Positions 52,301 to 62,577 of a stretch of DNA of 64,000 nt are shown piece by piece. The stretch covers positions 1 to 64,000 of the forward strand of contig NZ_AMSI01000004.1 of the NCBI RefSeq assembly GCF_000300515.1. Reading direction: 5' to 3'. The notes under the pieces are model-generated. The model searched no databases, was not told the DNA's origin, and worked only from the letters and a program-made list of their open reading frames with translations. The position numbers and the translations under genes were made by a program. The first letter of the stretch is position 1. Each line of letters begins with the position of its first letter. This DNA comes from Nitratireductor indicus C115 (GTDB lineage: Bacteria; Pseudomonadota; Alphaproteobacteria; Rhizobiales; Rhizobiaceae).

Positions 52301-52731
52301 AAGGCAAGCTCCAGCGCGCTCGACATGATCGAGGCCTCGATGGCGAAGAGAATGAAGGTGAAGCTGGCATAGACCAGCGAGGTGATGGTGGAGCCGATAT
52401 ATCCAAAGCCCGCGCCGCGCGTGAGAAGGTCGATATCGAGCCCGTGCCGTGTGGCATAACGTGAGATCGGCACGCCGATCACGAGGATCACCGCACTTGC
52501 CACGAGGATCGCGACGAAGGCGTTGGTTGTGCCGTAGGAGAGCGTAATCGCACCGCCGATCGCCTCCAGAGCCAGAAAGGAAATAGCGCCGATAGCGGTT
52601 TGCGATATGCGTTGGCTCGAGAACCGCCGCGCGCTCTTCGCCGTAAAGCGCAGCGCGTAATCCTCCAGCGTCTGGTTGGCCACCCAGCGATTATACTCGC
52701 GCCTGATGGGAAGAATTCGCTGTCGCGCCAT
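49360..52731 (-). CDS. NCS1-type permease fused to hybrid sensor histidine kinase
   Basis: A 1,123-residue fusion. Residues about 5-485 resemble NCS1 (cytosine/purine/allantoin) permeases, with REYNRWVANQTLEDYALRFT at the front and about twelve helices. Eight cysteines follow (501-538: CSIC, C, CSLCC, C, C), like a cross-brace zinc site. Then two helices (about 570-625), a coiled coil (630-675), HisKA with His684 in SHELRTPLNAV, HATPase motifs (DSGPGIGEEDRGRIFEPFAR, then GLGLGLTI), a receiver with FIDILMPGMSG, and an 80-residue tail. It probably senses or transports a urea- or purine-type compound and signals to the LuxR-type regulator. The ATG at 52731 is preferred to a GTG at 52773. Confidence 0.9.
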   Translation of the reverse strand: MARQRILPIRREYNRWVANQTLEDYALRFTAKSARRFSSQRISQTAIGAISFLALEAIGGAITLSYGTTNAFVAILVASAVILVIGVPISRYATRHGLDIDLLTRGAGFGYIGSTITSLVYASFTFILFAIEASIMSSALELAFGLPLWIGYIVSAVAVIPLVTHGVRLISRFQLLTQPVWIVLNILPFFFIAFLDWEKFDLWRAFAGAHAPPAASGVASFDLLQFGAASAVILALLTQIGEQVDFLRFLPPQEQSRKRHRLAVFLAGPGWVVLGAPKLLAGSFLAVLVLSTGVPAEHASEPAQMYAVAFGYMIPNETAAMILMAVFVVVSQLKINVMNAYAGSLAWSNFFSRLTHSHPGRVVWLLFNVAIALLLMELGIYRLLEATLAVFSIVAMAWLCTISADLFINKPLGLAPPGIEFKRAHLYDINPVGMGSMTLSATIALAAHFGLFGPFAAALAPYIALAIAFIAAPAIAWATGGRYYLARKARRGWQGEGSIACSICEHPFEPEDMAWCPAYAAPICSLCCSLDARCHDLCKPKAHFRAQAATVARHILPSVVIETLQTRLGRYGMAMGFAVALIGVMLAMIYTFAVKAAPQTADVVGGTILVVFFVFSVVAGIVTWYLVLAEDSRRVAEEESSRQNTALLREIAAHGKTDAALQRAKEAAEAANQAKSRYVVGLSHELRTPLNAVMGYAQILEREDDIPAPRKSSIKVIRRSAEHLSGLIDGLLDISKIEAGRLQVHMAEINLADFLDQIVDMFRLQAEAKGLEFRHSRDKALPRHVRADEKRLRQILVNLLSNAIKFTDRGHVEFAVVYRSEVAHFRVGDSGPGIGEEDRGRIFEPFARGSAERNRLSPGLGLGLTITKLLVETLGGDIAVESEPGSGSTFQVRLMLARVDRPVVSAPSERRIVAYRGPRRTIVVVDDNAEHREMMRHMLQPLDFTVLTAVDGPDCMTLTEAIQPDLFFIDILMPGMSGWDLVKRLRARGVGVPLVMLSANIGDGTNRSTRDAGHSDALAKPFALRQLLEKLEGHLRLEWVYEGEDRDTAERTARTVLRSPGAAHVRELIGLGQIGHVRGIETKLEELARSPDNTQFVEVLRSHMRSYDFAGYTRFLESVSGDD

Positions 52732-52896
52732 GAATTTGCGGGCTGCCCCTCGCCTCTTGTGTTGCCTCGGCACACAGATGACTACTTTTTGATCATTTCC
52801 GCAATATGCTGAAAATTTAGGCTGGTCGCAGAAGCCGACTAATCCATTGCGAATCCTTGCCTTTTCCTCTCTGGAGCAACTTCAGGAAAAAGGACC

Positions 52897-52912
52897 TACG
52901 TCATTCAACGTA
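52897..52912. promoter_or_regulatory. Candidate regulator site upstream of urtA
   Basis: TACGT-N6-ACGTA, a perfect inverted repeat 95 nt upstream of the urtA ATG, in the gap shared with the sensor kinase gene. LuxR/GerE-type regulators often bind short dyads of this size. No sigma-54 promoter or NtrC site was found in the gap. Confidence 0.4.
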
Positions 52913-52950
52913 TATGAGCCCCCTCTGCTGCATCGCACAATCGGCTTCGA

Positions 52951-52975
52951 GGTCGGGAACAGGGCATGCCCGACC
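52951..52975 (+). promoter_or_regulatory. Leader hairpin before urtA
   Basis: GGTCGGG (52951-52957) pairs with CCCGACC (52969-52975) around an 11-nt loop, 31 nt before the urtA ATG. It may affect mRNA stability; no T-run follows. Confidence 0.35.
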
Positions 52976-53006
52976 CACTCGAAAAATCAGCCAGGGGAAC
53001 AATCAG

Positions 53007-54302
53007 ATGACTCTCAATCTTACACGCCGCGCGACACTCGCCGCAGCGCTGACCGGCGCAATGGCCCTGTCGCTCGGCCTGGTGCGCGCTGCTGACGACA
53101 CGATCAAGGTCGGCATCCTGCATTCGCTATCCGGCACCATGGCCATTTCGGAAACGACTCTAAAGGACACGATGCTGTTCCTGATCGACGAGCAGAACAA
53201 GAAGGGCGGCCTGCTCGGCAAGAAACTGGAAGCCGTCGTGGTCGATCCGGCCTCAGACTGGCCTCTGTTTGCGGAAAAGGCGCGTGAGCTGATCTCCGTG
53301 AACAAGGTGGCTGCCGTGTTCGGTTGCTGGACCTCGGTCAGCCGCAAGTCGGTTCTGCCGGTGTTCGAGGAACTGAACTCGATCCTGTTCTATCCCGTTC
53401 AGTATGAGGGCGAGGAAAGCCAGCGCAACGTGTTCTACACGGGTGCGGCCCCCAACCAGCAGGCCATTCCCGCCGTCGATTATCTGATGAATGAGGAGGG
53501 CGTGGAACGCTGGGTTCTGGCCGGCACCGACTATGTCTATCCACGTACGACCAACAAGATCCTGGAGCAATATCTCAAGGATAAGGGCGTTGCCGCCGAA
53601 GACATCATGATCAACTACACGCCTTTCGGTCATTCCGACTGGCAGACGATCGTTTCCGACATCAAGGCGTTCGGCTCGGCCGGCAAGAAAACGGCCGTGG
53701 TCTCCACCATCAACGGCGACGCCAACGTGCCCTTCTACAAGGAACTCGGCAACCAGGGCATCTCGGCCACCGACATTCCCGTCGTGGCCTTCTCCGTCGG
53801 CGAGGAGGAACTGGCAGGTATCGACACGGGGCCACTCGTCGGCCATCTCGCCGCGTGGAACTATTTCGAATCCGTCGACACGCCCGAAAACAAGGAATTC
53901 ATCGACAAGTGGCACGCCTATATCGGCAACGACAAGCGCGTGACCAACGATCCGATGGAAGCCCACGTGATCGGCTTCAACCTGTGGGTCAAGGCCGTGG
54001 AGAAGGCCGGCACCACCGACACCGACGCCGTGCTCGATGCGATTATCGGCCTTGAGACGCCGAACCTTACGGGCGGCATCGCCAAGATGCTTCCCAACCA
54101 CCACATCACCAAGCCAGTGCTGATCGGCGAGATTCAGGACAACGGCCAGTTCGACGTGGTGTGGGAAACGGAAGGCACGGTGCCCGGCGACGCCTGGTCG
54201 GACTTCCTGCCCGAATCCAAGATGATCGAGGCCGATTGGACCGCACCGATCAATTGCGGGAACTACAACACCGAAACGAAGGCCTGCGGCGGAGCAAGCT
54301 GA
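53007..54302 (+). CDS. urtA: Urea ABC transporter substrate-binding protein UrtA
   Basis: A 431-residue periplasmic receptor of the branched-chain amino acid/urea type. The signal peptide carries a TRRATLAAALTG pattern that could be Tat-dependent. The mature start IKVGILHSLSGTMAISETTL, FGCWTSVSRKSVLPVFEE and LFYPVQYEGEESQRNVFYTG are diagnostic of UrtA/AmiC-like urea or short-amide receptors. The ATG follows CAGGGGAAC. The first gene of urtABCDE. Confidence 0.95.
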   Translation: MTLNLTRRATLAAALTGAMALSLGLVRAADDTIKVGILHSLSGTMAISETTLKDTMLFLIDEQNKKGGLLGKKLEAVVVDPASDWPLFAEKARELISVNKVAAVFGCWTSVSRKSVLPVFEELNSILFYPVQYEGEESQRNVFYTGAAPNQQAIPAVDYLMNEEGVERWVLAGTDYVYPRTTNKILEQYLKDKGVAAEDIMINYTPFGHSDWQTIVSDIKAFGSAGKKTAVVSTINGDANVPFYKELGNQGISATDIPVVAFSVGEEELAGIDTGPLVGHLAAWNYFESVDTPENKEFIDKWHAYIGNDKRVTNDPMEAHVIGFNLWVKAVEKAGTTDTDAVLDAIIGLETPNLTGGIAKMLPNHHITKPVLIGEIQDNGQFDVVWETEGTVPGDAWSDFLPESKMIEADWTAPINCGNYNTETKACGGAS

Positions 54303-54317
54303 GCTCGCCCCGACACC

Positions 54318-54382
54318 GCTCCTCACCCTTCCCTTCTCCCCGCACGCGGGGAGAAGCCGGCCTGAAGGCCGGATGAGGGGCT
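54318..54382. repeat. Palindromic repeat between urtA and urtB
   Basis: Two adjacent hairpins: CTTCTCCCCGC/GCGGGGAGAAG (54333-54356, 2-nt loop) and CCGGCC/GGCCGG (54357-54372, TGAA loop), followed by GGATGAGGGGC. This resembles the rhizobial palindromic elements found between genes. It may protect the urtA message. Confidence 0.7.
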
Positions 54383-54412
54383 GGCGCCAACTCGATCAAG
54401 AACAGGCCCCTC

Positions 54413-56032
54413 ATGTCAGTCATCCGCCTCGTCATAAGCATGATTGCCACGCTTCTTCTGCTGGCGGCAACAGCGCCGTCCATGGCACAGACGGACCCGC
54501 TTCAGACACTGGTCCAGGCCCTGCCCAAGGGCGGCTACGCGGAGCGGGAAAAAGTTATCCTCGACCTGGCCGGAACCGGCGATCCTCGCGTGGCGGATGT
54601 GCTTGGGGCACTCGGCAAGGGCGATCTCTACACGCTCAAGGACAGCGGGACCGTCATTGTCGCGACCGGACGCGGAAACAGCCTGGAAACCGCCGACCCT
54701 CTGACGGGTAAAGCGCTTGGCGCCGTGGACAAGAGCGGCCTCGACAAGATTCGCGTCAACAATCGCCTGCGCCGCGCCATCGACAGCGCCGTCGGTCAGC
54801 TCACCCTGATGGGCAAGGACCCCGCCACCCGCCTTGCGGCGGCACAAAGCATGCTGAAGACCACCGATCCGGCGGCAATCGGGATGCTCGACACGGCAAT
54901 CGCCCAGGAAGACGACGCACGCGTCAAAACCGCGATGGAACAGGCACGTGCCGCGGCTCTGCTCAAATCCGATGCAGCGCTTGAAAACAAGATCGCCGCA
55001 ATCGACACGCTGATCGCGAAGGGCGACCGTGAGGCACTGGCCTTTCTCACGGGCGCCCGCAGCGGCGCTTCCGCAGACCTCCTGCCCGCCATCGAGAGCG
55101 GCATCAAATCCATCGAAGACAAGCTCGCCTTCTGGTCGGCGTTGCAGAATGTCTGGTACGGGCTTTCGCTTGGTTCCGTTCTTCTTCTTGCGGCCATCGG
55201 CCTTGCCATCACCTTCGGCGTGATGGGCGTCATCAACATGGCCCATGGCGAGATCGTTATGCTCGGCGCCTACACAACCTTTGTCGTGCAGGAGGTGATC
55301 CGCAATAATTTCCCGGGCCTGTTCGACTATTCGCTGGCCATCGCACTGCCGCTGGCCTTTCTGGTGACGGGGGCCGTGGGCGTGGCCATAGAGCGCGGCA
55401 TCATCCGCTGGCTCTACGGCCGCCCGCTCGAAACACTGCTTGCGACGTGGGGCCTGAGCCTCATCCTCCAGCAGACGGTGCGCACCATCTTCGGCCCCAA
55501 CAACCGCGAGGTGGGCAATCCTTCCTGGATGTCCGGCGCCTTCGACCTGTGGGGCCTGTCCATCACCTGGAACCGGTTGTGGATCGTCATCTTCGCCATG
55601 ATCGTCTTCGCGGTGCTGCTTGCCGTGCTCAACCGCACGCCGCTCGGCCTGCAGATGCGCGCCGTCACGCAGAACCGGCGCATGGCTTCATCCATGGGTA
55701 TCCGCACCCCCTGGGTCGACGCGCTGACCTTCGGTCTTGGCTCGGGCATCGCCGGCATTGCCGGTGTCGCGCTCTCGCAGATCGACAATGTCTCGCCCAA
55801 TCTCGGTCAGAGCTACATCATCGACAGTTTCATGGTCGTCGTCTTCGGGGGTGTCGGCAATCTGTGGGGAACGCTGGTCGGCGCGCTGACACTCGGCATC
55901 GCCAACAAATTCCTCGAACCCTATGCGGGCGCGGTGCTGGGCAAGATCCTCATCCTCGTCTTCATCATTCTTTTCATCCAGAGACGGCCGCGCGGGCTAT
56001 TCGCCCTCAAGGGCCGGGCGGTGGACGCATGA
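54413..56032 (+). CDS. urtB: Urea ABC transporter permease UrtB
   Basis: A 539-residue permease. Unlike LivH it has a signal sequence and a large periplasmic N-terminal region (about 25-235) made of helical repeats, as usual for UrtB. The C-terminal half has the LivH-type core: GLAITFGVMGVINMAHGEIV, ERGIIRWLYGRPLETLLATW and MRAVTQNRRMASSMGI. The start follows the palindromic repeat. It overlaps urtC by ATGA. Confidence 0.95.
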   Translation: MSVIRLVISMIATLLLLAATAPSMAQTDPLQTLVQALPKGGYAEREKVILDLAGTGDPRVADVLGALGKGDLYTLKDSGTVIVATGRGNSLETADPLTGKALGAVDKSGLDKIRVNNRLRRAIDSAVGQLTLMGKDPATRLAAAQSMLKTTDPAAIGMLDTAIAQEDDARVKTAMEQARAAALLKSDAALENKIAAIDTLIAKGDREALAFLTGARSGASADLLPAIESGIKSIEDKLAFWSALQNVWYGLSLGSVLLLAAIGLAITFGVMGVINMAHGEIVMLGAYTTFVVQEVIRNNFPGLFDYSLAIALPLAFLVTGAVGVAIERGIIRWLYGRPLETLLATWGLSLILQQTVRTIFGPNNREVGNPSWMSGAFDLWGLSITWNRLWIVIFAMIVFAVLLAVLNRTPLGLQMRAVTQNRRMASSMGIRTPWVDALTFGLGSGIAGIAGVALSQIDNVSPNLGQSYIIDSFMVVVFGGVGNLWGTLVGALTLGIANKFLEPYAGAVLGKILILVFIILFIQRRPRGLFALKGRAVDA

Positions 56033-57195
56033 TCACGCAAACTCTCATCCGCGCACTGGACCGCAAGGCACTCTTCGTCGTCGCCCTGCTTCTCTTCATC
56101 GCGGTGGCGGTGCCGGTCTCCAATCTCTACCTGCCGGAGGGGCACCCGCTGCGTGTGCCCGACCATTTCGTCCCGCTGTTCGGCAAATACCTGACCTATG
56201 CCATGCTGGCGCTGGCGCTCGATCTGGTGTGGGGCTATTGCGGCATTCTCTCGCTTGGCCATGGCGCGTTCTTCGCCCTCGGCGGCTATGCGATGGGCAT
56301 GTACCTGATGCGTCAGATCGGTGATCGCGGCGTCTATGCGAACCCGGTCCTGCCCGACTTCATGGTATTCCTGAACTGGAAGGAACTGCCCTGGTTCTGG
56401 CACGGCTTCGACATGTTCTGGTTCGCGGCGCTCATGGTGGTTGCGGTGCCGGGCCTGCTTGCCTTCGTCTTCGGCTGGCTCGCTTTCCGAAGCAGGGTCA
56501 CTGGCGTCTATCTCTCCATCATCAGCCAGGCCATGACCTATGCGCTGCTGCTTGCCTTCTTCCGCAACGACATGGGCTTCGGCGGCAATAACGGCCTGAC
56601 CGACTTCAAGGATATTCTCGGCACGCCGATCCAGTCCGGCACGACACGCGCCGTTCTTTTCGCCGCCTCCGCCATAGCGCTGGCGCTCGCCTTCCTGGTC
56701 TGTTCGGCCATCGTGCGCTCCAAGCTCGGCAAGGTGCTGGTCGCGGTGCGCGACGCAGAAAGCAGGACGCGCTTCCTCGGTTACCGGGTGGACAATTACA
56801 AGCTGTTCGCCTTCACCGCCTCGGCCATCATCGCCGGCATTGCCGGCGCGCTCTACGTGCCGCAGGTGGGCATCATCAATCCGGGCGAATTCGCCCCGGC
56901 CAATTCTATCGAGATCGTCATCTGGACCGCCGTCGGGGGACGCGGCACGCTGATCGGCCCGATTATCGGCGCCGTGCTCGTCAACGCCGGAAAATCCTGG
57001 TTCACCGGCGTCCTTCCCGAATTCTGGCTGTTTGCGTTGGGCGGTCTTTTCGTGGCGGTCACCATCTTGCTGCCGAAGGGCATCGTCGGTGCCTTTACCG
57101 GCGGCTGGTCGGCGCTGAAGGCAAGGCGCGCTTCAGCACGCGCCGAGGAAGGAACGAACCTTTCCGGCGACCTCAAGACCTCGCCGGCGGAGTGA
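56029..57195 (+). CDS. urtC: Urea ABC transporter permease UrtC
   Basis: A 388-residue LivM-type permease. LDLVWGYCGILSLGHGAFFA, FRNDMGFGGNNGLTDFKDIL and AVRDAESRTRFLGYRVDNYK are conserved UrtC segments. About eight to ten helices, with a short hydrophilic tail. The start is fixed by the ATGA overlap with urtB; the frame open further upstream is antisense-like noise over urtB. It pairs with UrtB in the channel. Confidence 0.95.
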   Translation: MITQTLIRALDRKALFVVALLLFIAVAVPVSNLYLPEGHPLRVPDHFVPLFGKYLTYAMLALALDLVWGYCGILSLGHGAFFALGGYAMGMYLMRQIGDRGVYANPVLPDFMVFLNWKELPWFWHGFDMFWFAALMVVAVPGLLAFVFGWLAFRSRVTGVYLSIISQAMTYALLLAFFRNDMGFGGNNGLTDFKDILGTPIQSGTTRAVLFAASAIALALAFLVCSAIVRSKLGKVLVAVRDAESRTRFLGYRVDNYKLFAFTASAIIAGIAGALYVPQVGIINPGEFAPANSIEIVIWTAVGGRGTLIGPIIGAVLVNAGKSWFTGVLPEFWLFALGGLFVAVTILLPKGIVGAFTGGWSALKARRASARAEEGTNLSGDLKTSPAE

Positions 57196-57199
57196 CATT

Positions 57200-57946
57200 A
57201 TGGGCAGACAGGAAACCCTCCTCTATCTCGACGGCGTCTCCGTTTCCTTCGACGGGTTCAAGGCGATCAACAACCTTTCCTTGATCGTCGGGCACAACGA
57301 GCTGCAGGCCATCATCGGTCCGAACGGCGCCGGCAAGACGACGATGATGGACATCATCACCGGCAAGACGCGGCCCGACGAGGGCGACGTCTATTTCTCC
57401 GGCACGGTCGACCTAACGAAGCTCGACGAGGCGGCGATCGCCGAACTCGGCATTGGCCGGAAATTCCAGAAGCCGACCGTCTTCGAGAGTCATACCATAC
57501 GGGACAATCTGGAACTCGCATTGAAGAAGCCCCGCGATGTCTTCTCGGCCTGGTTCTACCAGCCGGACGACAAGGACACCGCCCGCATCGACGAAATCCT
57601 CGACATGGTGCGGCTGACGGCGCGCGCGCAGGAGCTTGCCGCCAATCTAAGCCATGGGCAGAAGCAATGGCTGGAAATCGGCATGCTGCTTGCGCAGGAC
57701 CCCCAACTCCTGCTGGTCGATGAACCTGTTGCCGGCATGACCGACGCGGAGACTGTGGAAACGGCAAAGCTTCTGAAGGATATCGCCACGACACGCTCCG
57801 TCGTCGTCGTTGAGCACGACATGAGTTTTATCCGCGATCTCGCCGCCCGCGTGACGGTGCTCGCGGAGGGCTCCGTTCTGGCGCAGGGCAGCCTCGACCA
57901 TGTGAGCGCGGATCCGCGCGTCATCGAAAGCTATCTGGGGAGGTGA
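57200..57946 (+). CDS. urtD: Urea ABC transporter ATP-binding protein UrtD
   Basis: A 248-residue LivG-type ATPase. Walker A is IGPNGAGKTTMMD, the signature NLSHGQKQWLEIGMLL (the LSHGQ form typical of UrtD) and Walker B LLLVDEPVAGMTDAE. GRKFQKPTVFESHTIRDNLE is the Q-loop region. It follows urtC by 4 nt and abuts urtE. Confidence 0.96.
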   Translation: MGRQETLLYLDGVSVSFDGFKAINNLSLIVGHNELQAIIGPNGAGKTTMMDIITGKTRPDEGDVYFSGTVDLTKLDEAAIAELGIGRKFQKPTVFESHTIRDNLELALKKPRDVFSAWFYQPDDKDTARIDEILDMVRLTARAQELAANLSHGQKQWLEIGMLLAQDPQLLLVDEPVAGMTDAETVETAKLLKDIATTRSVVVVEHDMSFIRDLAARVTVLAEGSVLAQGSLDHVSADPRVIESYLGR

Positions 57947-57948
57947 GG

Positions 57949-58653
57949 ATGGGAACCGGTCTGAGCATTGACGGTATCGACCTCTACTACGGCGCCGCAC
58001 AGGCGCTGCGCGGCGTCAGCGTCGAGGCAGAGCCGGCAAAGATCACCGCCGTTCTTGGGCGCAACGGTGTCGGCAAGTCCTCCCTGCTCAGGGCAATCGC
58101 CGGCATTCAGCCGGTGGCGCGCGGCGAGATCGCCATAGGTGGAGAAAACATGCGCCGGACACCGCCCTATGCCCGGGCGCGGCTTGGGCTCGGCTATGTG
58201 CCGCAGGGACGGGAAATCTTCCCGCTCCTGACGGTGAGGGAGAACCTGCAGACGGGCTTTGCCCCGCTGAAGCCCGCTGAACGCAACATTCCCGACACGG
58301 TGTTCACCCTGTTTCCGGTACTGAAGAACATGCTGTCGCGGCGCGGCGGCGATCTGTCCGGCGGCCAGCAGCAGCAACTTGCCATCGGACGGGCTCTGGT
58401 CACGCGGCCCAGAGTGCTGATACTCGACGAGCCGACGGAAGGCATTCAACCCTCGATTATCAAGGATATCGGTCGCGCATTGCAGTTTTTGCGTGATGAA
58501 TTGGGTATGACTATTCTTCTTGTTGAACAATATCTCGACTTCTGCCGCGACCTGGCCGACAGTATCTACATCATGGATCGAGGCGAGATCCTGCATACCG
58601 GGCCCGCTTCCGATCTCGACAAACCCGAGATCAAGCGTCATCTCACGGTATGA
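57949..58653 (+). CDS. urtE: Urea ABC transporter ATP-binding protein UrtE
   Basis: A 234-residue LivF-type ATPase. Walker A is LGRNGVGKSSLLR, the signature DLSGGQQQQLAIGRALV and Walker B VLILDEPTEGIQPS. The ATG at 57949 fits GGGGAGG; a GTG at 57943 overlapping the urtD stop is possible. ureD starts 5 nt after it, which ties urea uptake directly to urease. Confidence 0.95.
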   Translation: MGTGLSIDGIDLYYGAAQALRGVSVEAEPAKITAVLGRNGVGKSSLLRAIAGIQPVARGEIAIGGENMRRTPPYARARLGLGYVPQGREIFPLLTVRENLQTGFAPLKPAERNIPDTVFTLFPVLKNMLSRRGGDLSGGQQQQLAIGRALVTRPRVLILDEPTEGIQPSIIKDIGRALQFLRDELGMTILLVEQYLDFCRDLADSIYIMDRGEILHTGPASDLDKPEIKRHLTV

Positions 58654-58657
58654 GCCA

Positions 58658-59509
58658 GTGATCGTGCAGTCAGCGGCAAGCCCGTCCAAGGAGCCTCCCT
58701 TATCCCCTGCCCGTCTTCAGCGGGCGCAGGGAACAGGGTGCATTGGCGTTGCCCATAGCGAAGGCCGAACCCGGCTCAAGACGTTTTTCCAGGAAGGCTG
58801 CGCCAAGATTCGCCTGCCCCGCGCGCATCGCGGCGCGCTCGAGGCCGTCATCATCAACACCTCGGGCGGCCTGACCGGCGGCGACAGGCTCGACTGGCAC
58901 GCGGAAGCAGGCGCAGACGCGCGACTTTCCCTCACCACGCAGGCCTGCGAGCGCATCTACCGCTCAGCCGGGGGTGACGCCGATGTCTCGACCCGGCTCG
59001 TCATCGGCGAAAACGCGCATATCGACTGGCTGCCGCAGGAAACCATTCTGTTCGAACGCAGCCGGCTCAAACGGAGCCTGACCGTCGAGCTTGCAGCAGG
59101 CGCGACCTTCACCGGCGTCGAAGCCGTGCTCCTCGGGCGCGAGGCGATGGGGGAAAAAGCCCGCACCGCCCGGCTTCGCGACAACTGGCGCATCTTCCGG
59201 GAAGGGCGCCTCATCCATGCGGAAGCGACACGCCTGACCGGAGCCGACCATGAGCGCGACGGGCTGTCGCTTCTCGCCGGCAACAATGCCTTTGCCACGC
59301 TGCTTGCCATCGCTCCGAACGCCGACGCCCGGCTTGAACCGCTGCGCCGCCTTTTACCCGCCGGCGCACAGGCTGACGCGAGCGCCATCGGCGAAAGGCT
59401 GGTGCTGCGCCTTGCCGCTCCCTCGGGACTTGCCCTGCGGCGCGTACTGGCTCCCGCGATTGTCTATCTCTCGGGCGCGGGCGCCTTGCCCCGCCTGTGG
59501 ACCATCTGA
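58658..59509 (+). CDS. ureD: Urease accessory protein UreD
   Basis: A 283-residue scaffold for nickel loading of urease (UreD/UreH family). RTRLKTFFQEGCAKIRLPRA, INTSGGLTGGDRL and TTQACERIYRS are family hallmarks, followed by WLPQETILFERSRLKRSL. There is no usable ATG; the GTG at 58658 (or 58664) just after urtE is the likely start, so translation is probably coupled to urtE. Confidence 0.93.
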   Translation: MIVQSAASPSKEPPLSPARLQRAQGTGCIGVAHSEGRTRLKTFFQEGCAKIRLPRAHRGALEAVIINTSGGLTGGDRLDWHAEAGADARLSLTTQACERIYRSAGGDADVSTRLVIGENAHIDWLPQETILFERSRLKRSLTVELAAGATFTGVEAVLLGREAMGEKARTARLRDNWRIFREGRLIHAEATRLTGADHERDGLSLLAGNNAFATLLAIAPNADARLEPLRRLLPAGAQADASAIGERLVLRLAAPSGLALRRVLAPAIVYLSGAGALPRLWTI

Positions 59510-59524
59510 ACCAGGAAACCCCGC

Positions 59525-59827
59525 ATGAACCTGACACCGCGCGAAAAAGACAAGCTCCTCATCGCCATGGCGGCCATGGTCGCCCGAAGGCGGCTGGAGC
59601 GCGGCGTGAAGCTCAACCATCCGGAAGCGGTGGCTCTCATCACCGACTTCGTGGTGGAGGGCGCACGCGACGGGCGCAGCGTCGCCGATCTGATGGAAGC
59701 GGGCGCGCATGTCGTCACCCGCGCGCAGGTGATGGAGGGCGTGCCCGAGATGATCCACGACATTCAGGTGGAGGCCACCTTCCCGGACGGAACCAAGCTC
59801 GTCACCGTCCACGAACCCATTCGCTGA
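59525..59827 (+). CDS. ureA: Urease gamma subunit UreA
   Basis: A 100-residue urease gamma subunit. [20 protein letters not shown], the [20 protein letters not shown] segment and [18 protein letters not shown] are conserved. It forms the (UreABC)3 complex with the genes below. It starts 15 nt after ureD. Confidence 0.97.
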   Translation: MNLTPREKDKLLIAMAAMVARRRLERGVKLNHPEAVALITDFVVEGARDGRSVADLMEAGAHVVTRAQVMEGVPEMIHDIQVEATFPDGTKLVTVHEPIR

Positions 59828-59904
59828 AACATTTCCTGAAGAAGCAGGCTCGCTTCGCCAGGATAAACCGCAAAAACAAGACTCCAGAACCACGGGGAAC
59901 CAGA

Positions 59905-60486
59905 ATGTTACGACGCCTCTCGCTTGCCGCCTTCCTTGCCCTTTCCGCTACGGCGCCTGCCTTCGCGCATCTCAATCCGGCCGAGCACGGTTCCCTCGCC
60001 GCCGGTTTTTCGCACCCTCTCTTCGGTCTTGACCATATTCTGGTGATGGTGGCGGTGGGCCTGTGGGCCGCCAACCTCGGAGGACGGGCCCTGTATCTGG
60101 TTCCCGCCGCCTTCGTCGGCACGATGATCGCAGGTTTTGGCGCAGCCATTCTCGGCGCGCCGCTGCCCTTCGTGGAACCGGTCATCCTCGCTTCGATCGT
60201 GTTCCTGGGGCTGATGGTGACCCTTGCTCTACCCCTCCCCCTGGGCGGCGTGATGGGCGCCGTGGCCTTCTTCGCCTTCTTTCACGGCCACGCCCATGGT
60301 GGTGAACTGGGGGCGGCGGGCGCATTGCTCTTCGCAGCCGGCTTCGCAATCGCGACGGCCATGCTCCACGCGGCCGGCATAGGGGCGGGCATCGCGCTCG
60401 GACGTGTGCAGCGGGCAGGGCTCTTCACCCGCATTGCCGGTGCAGCCACGGCGCTTGCCGGTCTCTGGCTCGCCTTCGCCGGCTGA
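59905..60486 (+). CDS. HupE/UreJ-family membrane protein (probable nickel uptake)
   Basis: A 193-residue membrane protein with a signal sequence ending AFA-HLNP and six or so helices. The HupE/UreJ motif [19 protein letters not shown] (about 37-55) and [10 protein letters not shown] (about 126-135) carry the conserved His and Asp residues. These proteins are linked to nickel or cobalt entry beside hydrogenase and urease genes. The gene lies inside the urease operon between ureA and ureB. The ATG at 59905 follows GGGGAAC. Confidence 0.88.
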   Translation: MLRRLSLAAFLALSATAPAFAHLNPAEHGSLAAGFSHPLFGLDHILVMVAVGLWAANLGGRALYLVPAAFVGTMIAGFGAAILGAPLPFVEPVILASIVFLGLMVTLALPLPLGGVMGAVAFFAFFHGHAHGGELGAAGALLFAAGFAIATAMLHAAGIGAGIALGRVQRAGLFTRIAGAATALAGLWLAFAG

Positions 60487-60508
60487 GCAACAGGCAGGGA
60501 GAAGAGCC

Positions 60509-60813
60509 ATGATACCCGGCGAAATCATCACCGCTACCGGCGAGATCGAACTCAACGCGGGGGCCGAGCGTGTGACGCTCGAAGTCGCCAACAGCGGCGA
60601 CCGGCCCGTGCAGGTCGGCTCGCATTATCATTTCTACGAAACCAATCCGGCGCTGAAGTTCGACCGCGACAAGGCGCGGGGCTTTCGGCTCGACATCGCC
60701 GCCGGCACCGCCGTGCGCTTCGAGCCGGGGCAGACGCGCGAGGTGACGCTGGTGCCGATCTCAGGTGCGCGGCGGATCTACGGGTTCCGCCAGGAAATCA
60801 TGGGAGCGCTGTA

Positions 60814-60814
<1 letters not shown>
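60509..60814 (+). CDS. ureB: Urease beta subunit UreB
   Basis: A 101-residue urease beta subunit: [20 protein letters not shown], then [16 protein letters not shown] and [15 protein letters not shown] are diagnostic. The start at 60509 follows AGGGAGAAG. The stop and the ureC start share one base (TAATG). Confidence 0.97.
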
Positions 60815-62523
<1,709 letters not shown>

Positions 62524-62577
62524 CTTCGCCGGTGCCGAAAATGCCAGCCCATGGCAACCTCAAGGAGTCCATTTGCG

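Noticed and set aside
52732-53006. Sigma-54 promoter or NtrC site for urtA
   Set aside because: No GG-N10-GC element with the right flanks and no TGCAC-type dyad was found.
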